Shown piece after piece: positions 24,437 through 33,645 of a stretch of 34,743 bases of DNA. Source of the DNA: Porticoccaceae bacterium. Its GTDB lineage: Bacteria; Pseudomonadota; Gammaproteobacteria; Pseudomonadales; Porticoccaceae. The stretch's first letter is position 1. Each line of letters starts with the position of its first letter. Below the pieces are notes generated by a model. That model saw only the letters and a program-made list of their open reading frames with translations. It was not told where the DNA came from and searched no databases. The position numbers were made by a program, and so were the translations under genes. Where the stretch lies: NCBI GenBank assembly GCA_023228865.1, contig JALOAH010000049.1:1-34743 (forward strand), given 5' to 3'.

Positions 24437-25714
24437 ATGAAATTGGAAACCATGGCGCTTCACAGCGGTTACGACGGCGACCCCGCCACCCATGCGGCCA
24501 CCACACCCATTTACCAAACCACATCCTACACCTTTGACAATACCCAGCACGGCGCCGACCTCTTTAATCTGGTGGTGCCGGGCAATATCTACACCCGCAT
24601 CATGAACCCCACCACGGCGGTGCTCGAAGCCCGCCTCGCCGCCATGGAAGGCGGTGTCGGCGCCCTGGCGCTGGCCTCCGGCATGGCGGCCATTACCTAC
24701 GCCATTCAGGCGATCACCCGCGCCGGGGATAACATCGTCAGTACCTCCCAGCTCTACGGTGGCACCTATAATCTCTTTGCCCACACCTTTCCCAATCAGG
24801 GGCTGGACGTGCGTTTTGCCTCTTTTGATGACCTCAAGGGACTTGAGGCGCGCATTGATGGCAAAACCAGGGCGCTGTTCTGTGAATCCATTGGCAACCC
24901 CGCCGGCAATGTGGTGGATATCGCCGCCCTCGCGGACATCGCCCACCGCCACGGCATTCCCCTGATCGTCGACAACACGGTGGCAACGCCGGTGCTGTGC
25001 CGGGTGTTTGACCTGGGCGCCGATATTGCCGTCCATTCCCTGACCAAATACATCGGCGGCCACGGCACCTCCATCGGCGGCATTATTGTCGATTCCGGCA
25101 AATTCGATTGGGCGACGAATCGGGAGCGCTTCCCCATGCTCAACGAGCCAGACCCCTCTTACCACGGTGTTGTCTATACCGAAGCCCTGGGCGCTGCTGC
25201 CTTTATTGGCCGCTGCCGCGTGGTGCCCCTGCGCAATACGGGGGCGGCGATTTCCCCCATGAACTCGTTCCAGATTATGCAGGGGCTGGAAACCCTGTCT
25301 CTGCGCATGGAGCGCCATTGCGAAAACGCCCTCAAGGTTGCGCAATACCTGGAGGCTCACGACCAGGTGGAATGGGTCAGTTATGCGGGACTTCCCTCCA
25401 GTCCCTACCACGGGCTGTGCCAAAAAATACTGGGTGGTCGCGCCTCGGGCATTCTCAGCTTTGGCATCAAGGGCGGTGAGGCCGCAGGCGCCCGCTTTAT
25501 CGATGCCCTCAAATTGATTCTGCGCCTGGTCAATATTGGCGACGCCAAATCCCTGGCCTGCCATCCCGCCTCCACCACCCATCGCCAGCTCAGCCCTAAA
25601 GAGCTGGCAACCGCTGGCGTCAGGGCGGAAATGGTGAGGTTGTCCATCGGTATCGAGCACATCGACGATATTCTCGCCGATGTCGAGCAGGCGCTGGCGG
25701 CGGCCAAAGGTTGA
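24437..25714 (+). CDS. metY: O-acetylhomoserine (thiol)-lyase
   Basis: This 425-aa PLP enzyme of the Cys/Met metabolism family makes homocysteine from O-acetylhomoserine and sulfide. The PLP lysine is Lys204 in HSLTKYIGGHG. LYGGTYNLF, the VDNTVATP strand and SLGIEHxDD-like ending SIGIEHIDDILADV are present. The long family-specific insertion around residues 225-290 distinguishes MetY from cystathionine synthase and lyases. AGGAG lies before ATG 24437. It is not part of the dcw region in most relatives, so its place between rsmI and rnpB is local. Confidence 0.94.
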   Translation: MKLETMALHSGYDGDPATHAATTPIYQTTSYTFDNTQHGADLFNLVVPGNIYTRIMNPTTAVLEARLAAMEGGVGALALASGMAAITYAIQAITRAGDNIVSTSQLYGGTYNLFAHTFPNQGLDVRFASFDDLKGLEARIDGKTRALFCESIGNPAGNVVDIAALADIAHRHGIPLIVDNTVATPVLCRVFDLGADIAVHSLTKYIGGHGTSIGGIIVDSGKFDWATNRERFPMLNEPDPSYHGVVYTEALGAAAFIGRCRVVPLRNTGAAISPMNSFQIMQGLETLSLRMERHCENALKVAQYLEAHDQVEWVSYAGLPSSPYHGLCQKILGGRASGILSFGIKGGEAAGARFIDALKLILRLVNIGDAKSLACHPASTTHRQLSPKELATAGVRAEMVRLSIGIEHIDDILADVEQALAAAKG

Positions 25715-25757
25715 GGGATCTGTTTGCACAGCCCATTTTTAAATGCCGATCTTTAAA

Positions 25758-25786
25758 TTGACTCCCGCGGCTCCAGGCAGTAACCT
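25758..25786 (+). promoter_or_regulatory. rnpB promoter
   Basis: TTGACT at 25758-25763 and TAACCT at 25781-25786 are spaced by exactly 17 bases. Initiation seven to eight bases later would be at 25794, where the RNase P RNA's closing helix begins. That agreement supports both the promoter and the 5' end. The -10 matches the consensus at only three positions. Confidence 0.65.
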
Positions 25787-25793
25787 CGCCGCC

Positions 25794-26184
<391 letters not shown>

Positions 26185-26206
26185 ATTATCCACGTTGTTC
26201 AAAGAG

Positions 26207-26223
26207 GAATGATTGTCCACGAC
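26207..26223 (+). repeat. Second copy of an rnpB 3' segment
   Basis: GAATGATTGTCCACGAC repeats the rnpB segment at 26138-26154 with one mismatch (A for T), 69 bases downstream. The downstream copy keeps the base usual in other RNase P RNAs. It may be the remnant of a duplicated rnpB end. Confidence 0.4.
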
Positions 26224-26233
26224 TACAGGACAT

Positions 26234-26265
26234 CGTAGGATGGATGGAGCGCAGCGATACCCATC
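26234..26265. repeat. REP-like palindrome upstream of the RAYT remnant
   Basis: CGTAGGATGGATGGAGCGCAGCGATACCCATC is an imperfect dyad in which GATGG and ACCCATC pair around GGAGCGCAGCGAT. The same core (GTAGGATGG, GGAGC, GCGATACCCATC) recurs at 26880 on the other side of the transposase remnant. REP elements of this kind are the substrates of RAYT transposases. Confidence 0.65.
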
Positions 26266-26326
26266 GCCCATACCCGATAATCCTTCATAGCTTGCCAATA
26301 AAATCCATTGCAAAGGACTGCAATTC

Positions 26327-26846
26327 ATGACTGCCTACCGCCGTGACAACACCCCGGGAGCAACCTGGTTTTTCACCCTCAACCTGGCGGAACGCCGGAG
26401 CGATTTACTCACAACAAGAGTTGATCTGTTGAGATCCTCTTTTGCTGCCGTGATGCGCAGCCATTCCTGGCGTATCGACGCCATCGTGATCCTGCCCGAT
26501 CACCTCCACACACTTTGCACGCTGCCGCCCAGGGATGCGCTGGCGATTGATCAAAACTGGCTTTTCTCGTGCATTGCCAAGGGGTGAGCGCATTTCTGCA
26601 AGTCGGCAGAGTAAGGGCGAGCGGGGTGTTTGGCAGCGCCGCTACTGGGAACACCGCATTCGCAATGAATGGGATTTTGTTCGGCATGTGGATTACATCC
26701 ACCACAATCCGCGCAAGCATGGGCATGTGCAGCGGGTGAAGGACTGGCCATGGTCATCGTTTCATCGCTATGTGCGGATGGGTCTGTTGCCGGAAGATTG
26801 GGTCGGTGGTAGTTATGAAGTTGATGCCGGTGAAAGATCACCGTGA
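26327..26846 (+). pseudogene. REP-associated tyrosine transposase (RAYT), frameshifted
   Basis: The first frame (26327-26587) has the RAYT start YRRDNTPGATWFFTLNLAERR and the HUH motif as DHLH in VILPDHLHTL. It then runs into a stop shortly after TLPPRD. The homologous continuation RWRLIKTGFSRALP...WQRRYWEHRIRNEWDF and the tyrosine segment VDYIHHNPRKHG, ending in WPWSSFHRYVRMGLLPEDW, is in the +1 frame up to 26846. A short deletion of non-multiple-of-three length near 26525-26540 explains this; the family usually has about five more residues there. RAYTs process single-stranded REP sequences, and both flanks carry one. Inactive unless the frame is restored. Confidence 0.88.
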
Positions 26847-26879
26847 AGGAGGAGTATCTCTGCATTCACACCAGAAGCA

Positions 26880-26918
26880 CCGTAGGATGGGTGGAGCAAC
26901 GCGATACCCATCCTACGG
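26880..26918. repeat. REP-like palindrome downstream of the RAYT remnant
   Basis: CCGTAGGATGGGT (26880-26892) and ACCCATCCTACGG (26906-26918) form a perfect 13-bp stem around GGAGCAACGCGAT. It is the better-preserved partner of the copy at 26234-26265. It may also end the transcript, although no T-run follows. Confidence 0.75.
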
Positions 26919-27182
26919 ACTGATGTGATCACCAAGCCGGCCCGCGAATTGGCAAAGCTATACGGAATCTGTACAATTTTTGATCAAATATAGCTTGTTG
27001 CCATAAAAAACCGGTCTGCGTATTCCAAAAAAATCTTCTTTATGACAATTCACTTTAAGTTGAATTGGCAGCCTAATGTTTTTGTTTACGATAATAGTTC
27101 GGCCCCAATCCTTTCTTTGTTCAAGCCACGTAAGTTGCCGAAATTTAAGTGCATTTTCTTGAATTTTTCCCGATCTGATCCC
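26919..27182. other. A+T-rich gap upstream of mraZ
   Basis: This 264-base stretch is clearly richer in A+T than its neighbours. A 78-codon frame on the minus strand (27194-26958) has a fairly natural composition (ending GNKLYLIKNCTDSV), but no ribosome-binding site is seen and its start lies inside the mraZ promoter. It may be decayed foreign DNA. Confidence 0.35.
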
Positions 27183-27210
27183 TTGACTTGGCATTTATCA
27201 GGCATATAGT
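27183..27210 (+). promoter_or_regulatory. dcw cluster promoter (mraZ)
   Basis: TTGACT at 27183-27188 and TATAGT at 27205-27210, spaced by 16 bases, match the sigma-70 consensus at five of six positions each. Transcription would start near 27217, immediately before or within the MraZ-binding repeats. It drives the division and wall genes downstream. Confidence 0.8.
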
Positions 27211-27219
27211 GTCAGCTTG

Positions 27220-27244
27220 TGGGAGAAAGTGGGTTGATGTGGAA
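27220..27244 (+). promoter_or_regulatory. MraZ operator: three TGGGN-type repeats
   Basis: TGGGA (27220), TGGGT (27230) and TGGAA (27240) stand at exact 10-base intervals. MraZ is known to bind TGGGN direct repeats separated by five bases near its own promoter and to repress the cluster. The third repeat is imperfect. It lies just downstream of the -10. Confidence 0.82.
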
Positions 27245-27273
27245 AATTCTTCCAAAACTGAATGGGGATGTGT

Positions 27274-27729
27274 GTGTTTCGAGGCAGCAACGAAATCAAT
27301 CTGGATACCAAGGGGCGCCTGGCGATCCCGGCGCGGTATCGGGATGCGTTGATGTCCCAGTGTGGCGGCAGCCTGGTAGTCACTATCGATATCAAGGACA
27401 AATGCCTGTTTATCTACCCCCTCCCCGAATGGGAAAAAATTGAAAATCAGATTGCAGCCCTGCCCACGTTCAATGATAGCACTCGGCGTATGCAGCGCTT
27501 GTTGATAGGTCATGCGCGGGATGTGGATCTTGATGCGTCTGGCCGCATTTTGGTGCCGCCGGAGCTGCGCAAGCATGCGGAAATCGATAAAAAAATCATG
27601 CTTGTGGGGCAGCGTCACCGTTTTGAGCTTTGGAGTCTGGAAAACTGGAATGCGAGCTGTGGCACCTGGCTGGAAGAAGCCGCCGGGGAGCTCTCTGTTC
27701 CAGATGCAATGCAATCCCTTTCACTGTAA
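27274..27729 (+). CDS. mraZ: Transcriptional regulator MraZ
   Basis: This 151-aa regulator has two SpoVT/AbrB-like repeats ([21 protein letters not shown] and [18 protein letters not shown]) that build a ring-shaped oligomer. It represses its own dcw promoter through the TGGGN repeats upstream and is linked to control by RsmH. The frame also has ATG codons at 27262 and 27268. The GTG at 27274 gives the family start MFRGSN and has GGGG six bases upstream, so it is preferred. rsmH follows after 14 bases. Confidence 0.93.
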   Translation: MFRGSNEINLDTKGRLAIPARYRDALMSQCGGSLVVTIDIKDKCLFIYPLPEWEKIENQIAALPTFNDSTRRMQRLLIGHARDVDLDASGRILVPPELRKHAEIDKKIMLVGQRHRFELWSLENWNASCGTWLEEAAGELSVPDAMQSLSL

Positions 27730-27743
27730 GGGGCGTTGGCAAA

Positions 27744-28679
27744 ATGAGCGAGCAGGTTACACATAAAACTGTGTTACTCGATGAGGCCGTTGCGGCGCTG
27801 GTCACTGACGCCGACGGTTTTTATATCGATGGCACTTTTGGCCGTGGCGGCCACAGCGCCGCGATTCTGGCGAAATTGTCGGCCAACGGCCGCCTGCTGG
27901 CGGTGGATAAGGATCCGGACGCGGAGCGCGCCGCGAAAGCGCGGTTTCAAGATGACAGCCGTTTCGAGTTTGTGCGCGGCTCGTTCAAGGATATTGCCAG
28001 TTATGCGGCGGCTCGCGGTCAGTCTGGCCGCGTGGCTGGCGTGCTGCTGGATTTGGGGGTGTCGTCACCCCAGCTTGATCAGGGAGAGAGAGGCTTCAGT
28101 TTTATGCAGGATGGCCCGCTGGACATGCGGATGGATCCGGAGTCGGGGATAAGCGCCGCAGAATGGCTCGCTGTTGCCGACGAAAAGGATATCGCCACCG
28201 TGCTTTGGGAGTACGGTGAGGAAAAATTTTCCCGGCGCATGGCCAAAGCCATTGTTCGCGCCCGTCAGCAGCAGCCTATTGTGCGCACCGGGCAGTTGGC
28301 TGCCATTCTCGCCGAGGCCAACCCTTCGTGGGAGCGCGGCAAAAATCCGGCGACACGGGCTTTTCAGGCCATTCGCATTTATATCAATCGCGAGCTCGAT
28401 GATCTTCAGGATCTGCTCGCCAATGTTCTCGATGTTTTGAAAATCAATGGTCGCCTGGTGGTAATCAGCTTTCACTCCCTGGAAGACCGCCTGGTGAAAC
28501 GCTTTATTCGTTTGCAGGAAAAAGGACCGCCAATTCCTCGCGGCTTGCCGGTTGCGGAAGCGGATATTCTGCGCCCGATGAGGGCGGTGGGTAAGGCACT
28601 AAAGCCCGGTGACGATGAATGTGGGGTCAATGTGCGCGCCCGCAGTGCGGTAATGCGTGTGGCGGAGAAGATCGCATGA
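27744..28679 (+). CDS. rsmH: 16S rRNA (cytosine-1402-N4)-methyltransferase RsmH
   Basis: This 311-aa SAM-dependent enzyme methylates N4 of C1402 in 16S rRNA. Landmarks are [10 protein letters not shown] (7-16), the SAM loop [10 protein letters not shown] (29-38), [12 protein letters not shown] and the ending [21 protein letters not shown] precedes ATG 27744; a longer open frame to 27630 overlaps mraZ and is rejected. It works on the same base as RsmI encoded at 23563. ftsL follows after 25 bases. Confidence 0.96.
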   Translation: MSEQVTHKTVLLDEAVAALVTDADGFYIDGTFGRGGHSAAILAKLSANGRLLAVDKDPDAERAAKARFQDDSRFEFVRGSFKDIASYAAARGQSGRVAGVLLDLGVSSPQLDQGERGFSFMQDGPLDMRMDPESGISAAEWLAVADEKDIATVLWEYGEEKFSRRMAKAIVRARQQQPIVRTGQLAAILAEANPSWERGKNPATRAFQAIRIYINRELDDLQDLLANVLDVLKINGRLVVISFHSLEDRLVKRFIRLQEKGPPIPRGLPVAEADILRPMRAVGKALKPGDDECGVNVRARSAVMRVAEKIA

Positions 28680-28704
28680 CTCGCACTAACGGAGGTGGCA
28701 GCCA

Positions 28705-28971
28705 ATGGTGGGTATGAAAACGATGGCGGCGCTGTGGCTGGCGGTGATTCTGTCGGCACTGGCGGTGGTTTATGCCAGCCATCGCTGTCGCCTGCTCTAC
28801 AGCGAGTTGGCCATATTGCAGCAAGCGGAAAATAACCTGCAGGTGGCCTGGGGTCAGTATCTGCTCGAGCAGAGCTCGCTGGCTTCCCTGTCGCGAATTG
28901 AAAAAATAGCCATTAACGAACTGGGAATGAGAGTTCCCGAAATTAAAGAAGTCATTATGGTGCAGCCTTGA
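28705..28971 (+). CDS. ftsL: Cell division protein FtsL
   Basis: This 88-aa bitopic inner-membrane protein has a membrane helix at about residues 4-24, then a periplasmic coiled coil (residues 30-70, LLYSELAILQQAENNLQVAW) and ends ELGMRVPEIKEV, the typical FtsL tail. It forms the FtsQLB complex that activates FtsWI. GGAGG stands before ATG 28705. Its stop overlaps the ftsI start as TTGA. Confidence 0.9.
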   Translation: MVGMKTMAALWLAVILSALAVVYASHRCRLLYSELAILQQAENNLQVAWGQYLLEQSSLASLSRIEKIAINELGMRVPEIKEVIMVQP

Positions 28972-30716
28972 CCAATAAGCGCAACAGAGATCCGGCGATT
29001 CCCCGCTGGCGATACTTTCTGGTATTGCTGCTGTTGCTATGCCTGCCCGCTGTTGCCCTGTTCCATATCGCTGGCCTTCAGGTGGTCAGTAATCTGGATC
29101 GCGGTTTTAAATTTCTCCAGGGGCAGGGGGATGCGCGCACCGTGCGCACCGAAACCATTCCCGCCTACCGCGGCCTGATTACCGATCGCCGCGGTGAGCC
29201 CCTGGCGGTGAGTACGCCGGTGGTGTCCATTTGGGCCAACCCCCAGCTTATCGACACTCGCGGGGAAGCCTTTGTGGCTCTGACCGAGGATCTGGGCGTG
29301 GTTACCGACCAGCTTCGCGACCGCATCAGCCGTTATCGCAACAAAGAGTTTATGTATCTGGCGCGCCATTTGATGCCCCTGGAGGCAGAAAAAATCCTCG
29401 CCCATAAAGTGCCTGGTGTCTACGGACAGCAGGAGTACAGGCGTTTTTATCCCGCCGGTGAAGTGGCCGCCCAGCTGGTGGGCTTTACCAATATCGACGA
29501 TCAGGGGCAGGAAGGCATCGAGCTGGCCTACGAAAAAAGTCTTTCCGGCGAGCCGGGCGCCAAGCGGGTTGTCAAGGATTTGAAGGGGCGGGTGATCAAG
29601 GATGTGGGGCTGCTGGAAAGTGAAAAGGCCGGCCGCGATATTGCCCTCAGCATAGATCTGCGTCTCCAGTATTTGGCCTATCGGGAATTGAAAGCCGCCG
29701 TCAACCGGTTTCGAGCCGCATCCGGTTCCCTGGTGATGCTGGATGTGGAAACCGGCGAAGTGTTGGCGATGGTCAATCAGCCATCCTATAACCCCAATAA
29801 CAGAGTGGGTATGGACATCAACGGTTTGCGCAACCGGGTGATGACCGATCTCATCGAGCCGGGTTCCACCATGAAACCGCTGACAATGTTCGCGGCGCTG
29901 GAGAGCGGTAAATTCAAGCCGGAGACAACCCTCGAAACCAGTCCGGGCTATATCTGGGTGGCCGGTAAAACTTTTGCCGATCACTCCAATTATGGCCTGC
30001 TCGACATGACGGGAGTCTTGAAAAAATCCAGCCAGGTGGGCACCACCAAGATTGCCCTGGAGCTCGATCCCAATATGGTTCGCGACATGTTTTCCCGCTT
30101 TGGTATTGGCGAGCCTCCGGGAACTGGTTTTCCCGGTGAAAGTCCCGGCATGCTGCCGGAGCACCGCAAATGGCGAACCATCGAACAGGTCACCATGGCC
30201 TTTGGCTACGGTCTTGCCGCCACGCCTTTGCAGGTGGCGCGAGCCTACAGCATTCTCGCCGCCGACGGGGTTAAAAAGCCGGTGTCACTCCTTAAAGTCA
30301 AACAACCACCCGCAGGCGAGCAGGTGGTTGACCCGGTGATTGCCAGGCAGGTTCGCGAAATGCTGGTTGCCGTCACCGAGCCCGGTGGCACCGCAACCCG
30401 CGCCGCCATTGCCGGTTACACCGTGGCAGGGAAAACCGGGACTTCCCATATTTTGGGTGCCAATGGCCAGTACGAAGCCAAGCGCTATGTGGGACTGTTT
30501 GCCGGCATGGTGCCCGCCGACAATCCCCGCCTGGTCACAGTGGTGGTTATCAACGACCCCCAGGGCAAGGATTACTACGGCGGCCTGGTGGCGGCGCCGA
30601 CCTTTGCCAAAGTCAGCGCCGATGCCCTGCGCCTGTTGCGGGTGCCACCGGATATTCAGCCCGACAGCCAGATGGCGGACAACTTCAAGACAGCTGCCAA
30701 GGGAGATCCGTCGTGA
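28968..30716 (+). CDS. ftsI: Septal peptidoglycan transpeptidase FtsI (PBP3)
   Basis: This 582-aa class B penicillin-binding protein cross-links septal wall with FtsW. It has one N-terminal membrane segment (about 15-38), a dimer/pedestal domain, then the transpeptidase domain. SxxK is STMK with nucleophile Ser300, and KTGT is at 489-492. The second motif reads SSQ (354-356) rather than the usual SSN. The start is a TTG overlapping the ftsL stop as TTGA, without a strong ribosome-binding site, so coupling is likely. The C-terminal stop overlaps the murE start. Confidence 0.94.
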   Translation: MTNKRNRDPAIPRWRYFLVLLLLLCLPAVALFHIAGLQVVSNLDRGFKFLQGQGDARTVRTETIPAYRGLITDRRGEPLAVSTPVVSIWANPQLIDTRGEAFVALTEDLGVVTDQLRDRISRYRNKEFMYLARHLMPLEAEKILAHKVPGVYGQQEYRRFYPAGEVAAQLVGFTNIDDQGQEGIELAYEKSLSGEPGAKRVVKDLKGRVIKDVGLLESEKAGRDIALSIDLRLQYLAYRELKAAVNRFRAASGSLVMLDVETGEVLAMVNQPSYNPNNRVGMDINGLRNRVMTDLIEPGSTMKPLTMFAALESGKFKPETTLETSPGYIWVAGKTFADHSNYGLLDMTGVLKKSSQVGTTKIALELDPNMVRDMFSRFGIGEPPGTGFPGESPGMLPEHRKWRTIEQVTMAFGYGLAATPLQVARAYSILAADGVKKPVSLLKVKQPPAGEQVVDPVIARQVREMLVAVTEPGGTATRAAIAGYTVAGKTGTSHILGANGQYEAKRYVGLFAGMVPADNPRLVTVVVINDPQGKDYYGGLVAAPTFAKVSADALRLLRVPPDIQPDSQMADNFKTAAKGDPS

Positions 30717-32272
30717 TGGCCGCATTTGCTGTTGGCGCGGGCAAAACGCTGTGGCAACTGCTGCCGGACGTCTTGCGCCTGGAGTCCTATAAGGCAGTGC
30801 CGATCACCGGCATGAGTCTCGACAGCCGCGAGCTGGCAAAAGGAGATCTCTTTATCGCCCTTGCCGGCGCCAATCACGACGGCCGCGCATTCATTGCCCA
30901 GGCCATCAACGCCGGTTGCGCCGCCATAGTCGCCGAGGTGCAAGGGTTTGAGGCTCTCTGCCCGCAGGGGAGTGTTGCCCGCCAACTCCTTGAAAAATCT
31001 GCCACGCCCCTGGTGCTGATGGCCAATTTACAGGCTCAGGTCAGCGCCATTGCCGGTCGCTTCTACGATAGTCCCGGCAAAGCCATGACACTGTTTGGCA
31101 TTACCGGCACCAACGGTAAAACCACCTGCGCCAGTCTCATCAGCCAGGTGCAAGGCCAGTTGAATGGCGTCAGCGGCCTGGTGGGAACCCTGGGGTATGG
31201 CATTGTCTCGACAACAGGCTCAGGCACAACCGCAACCGGAATGACCACGCCGGACGCGGTCAGTTTGCAGAAAATTCTTGCCCATTTGCGGGCGCAGGGC
31301 GCCGCATCCGTGGCCATGGAGGTTTCCTCCCACAGTCTGGCTCAGCACCGTGTCGACGACGTCGGCATTGATTACGCGATTTTTACCAATCTCAGTCGGG
31401 ATCACCTCGACTATCACGGCGACGAACAGCAATACGGCGCTGCCAAGGCAGCACTGTTCAGTCTCGCAGGCGTCAAGGCCGCCATCATCAATAGTGATGA
31501 CCCCTTTGGCGCGGCGCTGTTGGCGCAATTGCCCGCCGGACTCAAGGCCTACAGCTACGGACTTAACGGCCGCGCGGATATTCGCGCAACCCATATCGAT
31601 TTTTCCGCTTCAGGGGTAAGGGCGGATATCCGTTCCCCCTGGGGACAGGGCAGGCTGCACAGCAGTTTGCTGGGGGAATTCAATCTTCTCAATCTGTTGG
31701 CGGTGATCGCCGCAGTTTGCGCCAGTGGCGCCAAGTTTGACCAGGTTCTCGCCACCATTCCCCAGCTCCAACCTGTGAGTGGCCGCATGGAAGTGGTGTC
31801 CCCCGATGCCAGGCCGACAGTGATTGTCGACTACGCCCACACCCCGGACGCTCTGGAAAAAGTGCTTATCGCCCTGCGCCAGCACTGTGGCGGCAAGCTC
31901 TGGTGTATCTTCGGCTGCGGCGGCGATCGCGACAGCGGCAAGCGCCCCCTGATGGCGGCTGTGGCCGAACAGTTTGCCGATCGGGTTGTGGTTACCAGCG
32001 ACAATCCCCGCAATGAAGATCCCGGCGCCATCATTACCGACATCATGAAAGGTTTTACCAGGCCGCAAGCGGTCAAGGTCGAGGTCAATCGCGGCGACGC
32101 CATTCGCTGGGTTGTCGCCGAAGCCGCTGACAACGACAGGGTCCTTGTCGCCGGCAAAGGGCATGAAAACTACCAGCAGATAGGCTCGGCAAAGCTGCCC
32201 TTCAGCGATCAGCTGGAGGCTCGCAATGCCCTCAACGACCGCGCGCTTTGTCAGGGGAGAGCGAAGCAATGA
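30713..32272 (+). CDS. murE: UDP-MurNAc-tripeptide synthetase (meso-DAP adding) MurE
   Basis: This 519-aa Mur ligase adds the third amino acid to UDP-MurNAc-Ala-Glu. The P-loop GITGTNGKTT is at 129-138, Lys245 (AAKAALF) is the probable carbamylated lysine, and DNPRNEDP at 430-437 is the selectivity loop for meso-diaminopimelate. The start is GTG 30713, or the ATG directly after it at 30716; GGGAG lies seven or ten bases upstream. It overlaps ftsI by four bases at the GTG. Confidence 0.96.
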   Translation: MMAAFAVGAGKTLWQLLPDVLRLESYKAVPITGMSLDSRELAKGDLFIALAGANHDGRAFIAQAINAGCAAIVAEVQGFEALCPQGSVARQLLEKSATPLVLMANLQAQVSAIAGRFYDSPGKAMTLFGITGTNGKTTCASLISQVQGQLNGVSGLVGTLGYGIVSTTGSGTTATGMTTPDAVSLQKILAHLRAQGAASVAMEVSSHSLAQHRVDDVGIDYAIFTNLSRDHLDYHGDEQQYGAAKAALFSLAGVKAAIINSDDPFGAALLAQLPAGLKAYSYGLNGRADIRATHIDFSASGVRADIRSPWGQGRLHSSLLGEFNLLNLLAVIAAVCASGAKFDQVLATIPQLQPVSGRMEVVSPDARPTVIVDYAHTPDALEKVLIALRQHCGGKLWCIFGCGGDRDSGKRPLMAAVAEQFADRVVVTSDNPRNEDPGAIITDIMKGFTRPQAVKVEVNRGDAIRWVVAEAADNDRVLVAGKGHENYQQIGSAKLPFSDQLEARNALNDRALCQGRAKQ

Positions 32273-33645
32273 TCGGCGAATTGACCCTTTCCCAGGCCGC
32301 GATTGCCTATGGCGGTACATTGTTGTTTCCGGATTGCCATTTTTCCGCCGTTTCCACAGACTCGCGTACCCTGCGTGAAGGGGAGCTCTTTGTCGCTCTG
32401 CAAGGGGACAACTTTGACGGCCATGCCTTTCTCGAAGTAGCGGCTCTCAACGCCTGTGGTCTGGTGGTGGCGCGGCCGGATAAACGCCTCAACCTGCCCC
32501 AGTGGGTCGTGGCAGACACCACCGTGGCTCTGGGGCAGCTGGCGCTGCTCAATCGCAACCGCTTTTCAGACCCGCTTATCGCCCTCACCGGCAGTGCCGG
32601 CAAAACCACGGTCAAGGAGATGATCGCCGCCATTCTCGGCCGTTGTGGTGCCACCCTGGCCACCGCTGGCAATCTCAACAACCATATCGGCGTGCCCAAA
32701 ACCCTGCTTCAGCTGGAAAGCCATCATCGTTTTGCGGTGATTGAGATGGGCGCCAGTGGCCCCGGTGAAATTGCCTATCTGTGCGATATTGCCCGCCCCG
32801 ATATTGCCCTGGTCAATAACGTTATGCCCGCCCATATTGAGGGTTTTGGTAGCGAGTCGGCCATTGCCGACACCAAGGGAGCGGTGTACAGCAGTCTGTC
32901 TTCTGCGGGCACGGCGGTGATTAATTTCGACGATCCCTGGGCGCGAAAATGGCAGCTCATGGCCAGGTCTGCCAGGGTGCTCAGCTATTCTCTCAGCGAT
33001 CCCGATGCGGATATAGGGCTGGTGGAAACCATCGAGGCGACCGCTGAATTTTCCCGTTTCAGTCTTCGCGTCGGCACCAGGGTGTGCGACATCCTGCTGC
33101 CCCTGCCGGGCAGGCACAACATTGCCAATGCCCTGGCGGCGGCTGCCTGCGCCCATGCAGCAGGTGTTGCTATTGGCGATATTGCCGCCGGGCTGGGAGC
33201 GATGGCGGCGGTAAAAGGTCGCATGCAATCGAAAGCCGGTGTTGCCGGCAGCCGCGTTCTCGACGACACCTACAACGCCAATCCGGGATCGGTGAAAGCG
33301 GCAATCGATGTGCTGGCCAGCTGTGAGGGCGAAAAAATTCTTGTCCTCGGGGACATGGCGGAACTGGGTTCCATGACCACGAAAAGTCACCGTGAAATGG
33401 GGCAGTACGCCCGCGACAAAGGGATTGATCAATTGTTTGTGGTCGGCCGTTTTGGCGAGCACACCGCCAGGGGATTTGGTGCAAAAACCGCAACTTTTGC
33501 CGACAAGGATGAGCTTGTTGGCGCCCTGCTGCCCCTCCTGGGCACCGGCGTCACGGTGCTAGTGAAAGGTTCCCGCAGTGCGGCAATGGAGCAGGTGGTC
33601 GCCAAAATTATAGAGGAGAAAGCGAATGCTTCTTTGGTTGGCTGA
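32269..33645 (+). CDS. murF: UDP-MurNAc-tripeptide D-Ala-D-Ala ligase MurF
   Basis: This 458-aa Mur ligase attaches D-Ala-D-Ala, the last cytoplasmic peptide step. It shows the ATP loop TGSAGKTT at 107-114, [29 protein letters not shown], and [11 protein letters not shown] near 335. The open frame starts at 32248. ATG 32269, with GGGGAGAG upstream, is the right start and overlaps the murE stop as ATGA. The gene ends 20 bases into mraY. Confidence 0.96.
   Translation: MIGELTLSQAAIAYGGTLLFPDCHFSAVSTDSRTLREGELFVALQGDNFDGHAFLEVAALNACGLVVARPDKRLNLPQWVVADTTVALGQLALLNRNRFSDPLIALTGSAGKTTVKEMIAAILGRCGATLATAGNLNNHIGVPKTLLQLESHHRFAVIEMGASGPGEIAYLCDIARPDIALVNNVMPAHIEGFGSESAIADTKGAVYSSLSSAGTAVINFDDPWARKWQLMARSARVLSYSLSDPDADIGLVETIEATAEFSRFSLRVGTRVCDILLPLPGRHNIANALAAAACAHAAGVAIGDIAAGLGAMAAVKGRMQSKAGVAGSRVLDDTYNANPGSVKAAIDVLASCEGEKILVLGDMAELGSMTTKSHREMGQYARDKGIDQLFVVGRFGEHTARGFGAKTATFADKDELVGALLPLLGTGVTVLVKGSRSAAMEQVVAKIIEEKANASLVG

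Noticed and set aside
26186..26194. Single DnaA-box-like TTATCCACG after rnpB
   Set aside because: One isolated near-match without clustering or an A+T-rich unwinding element is expected by chance.
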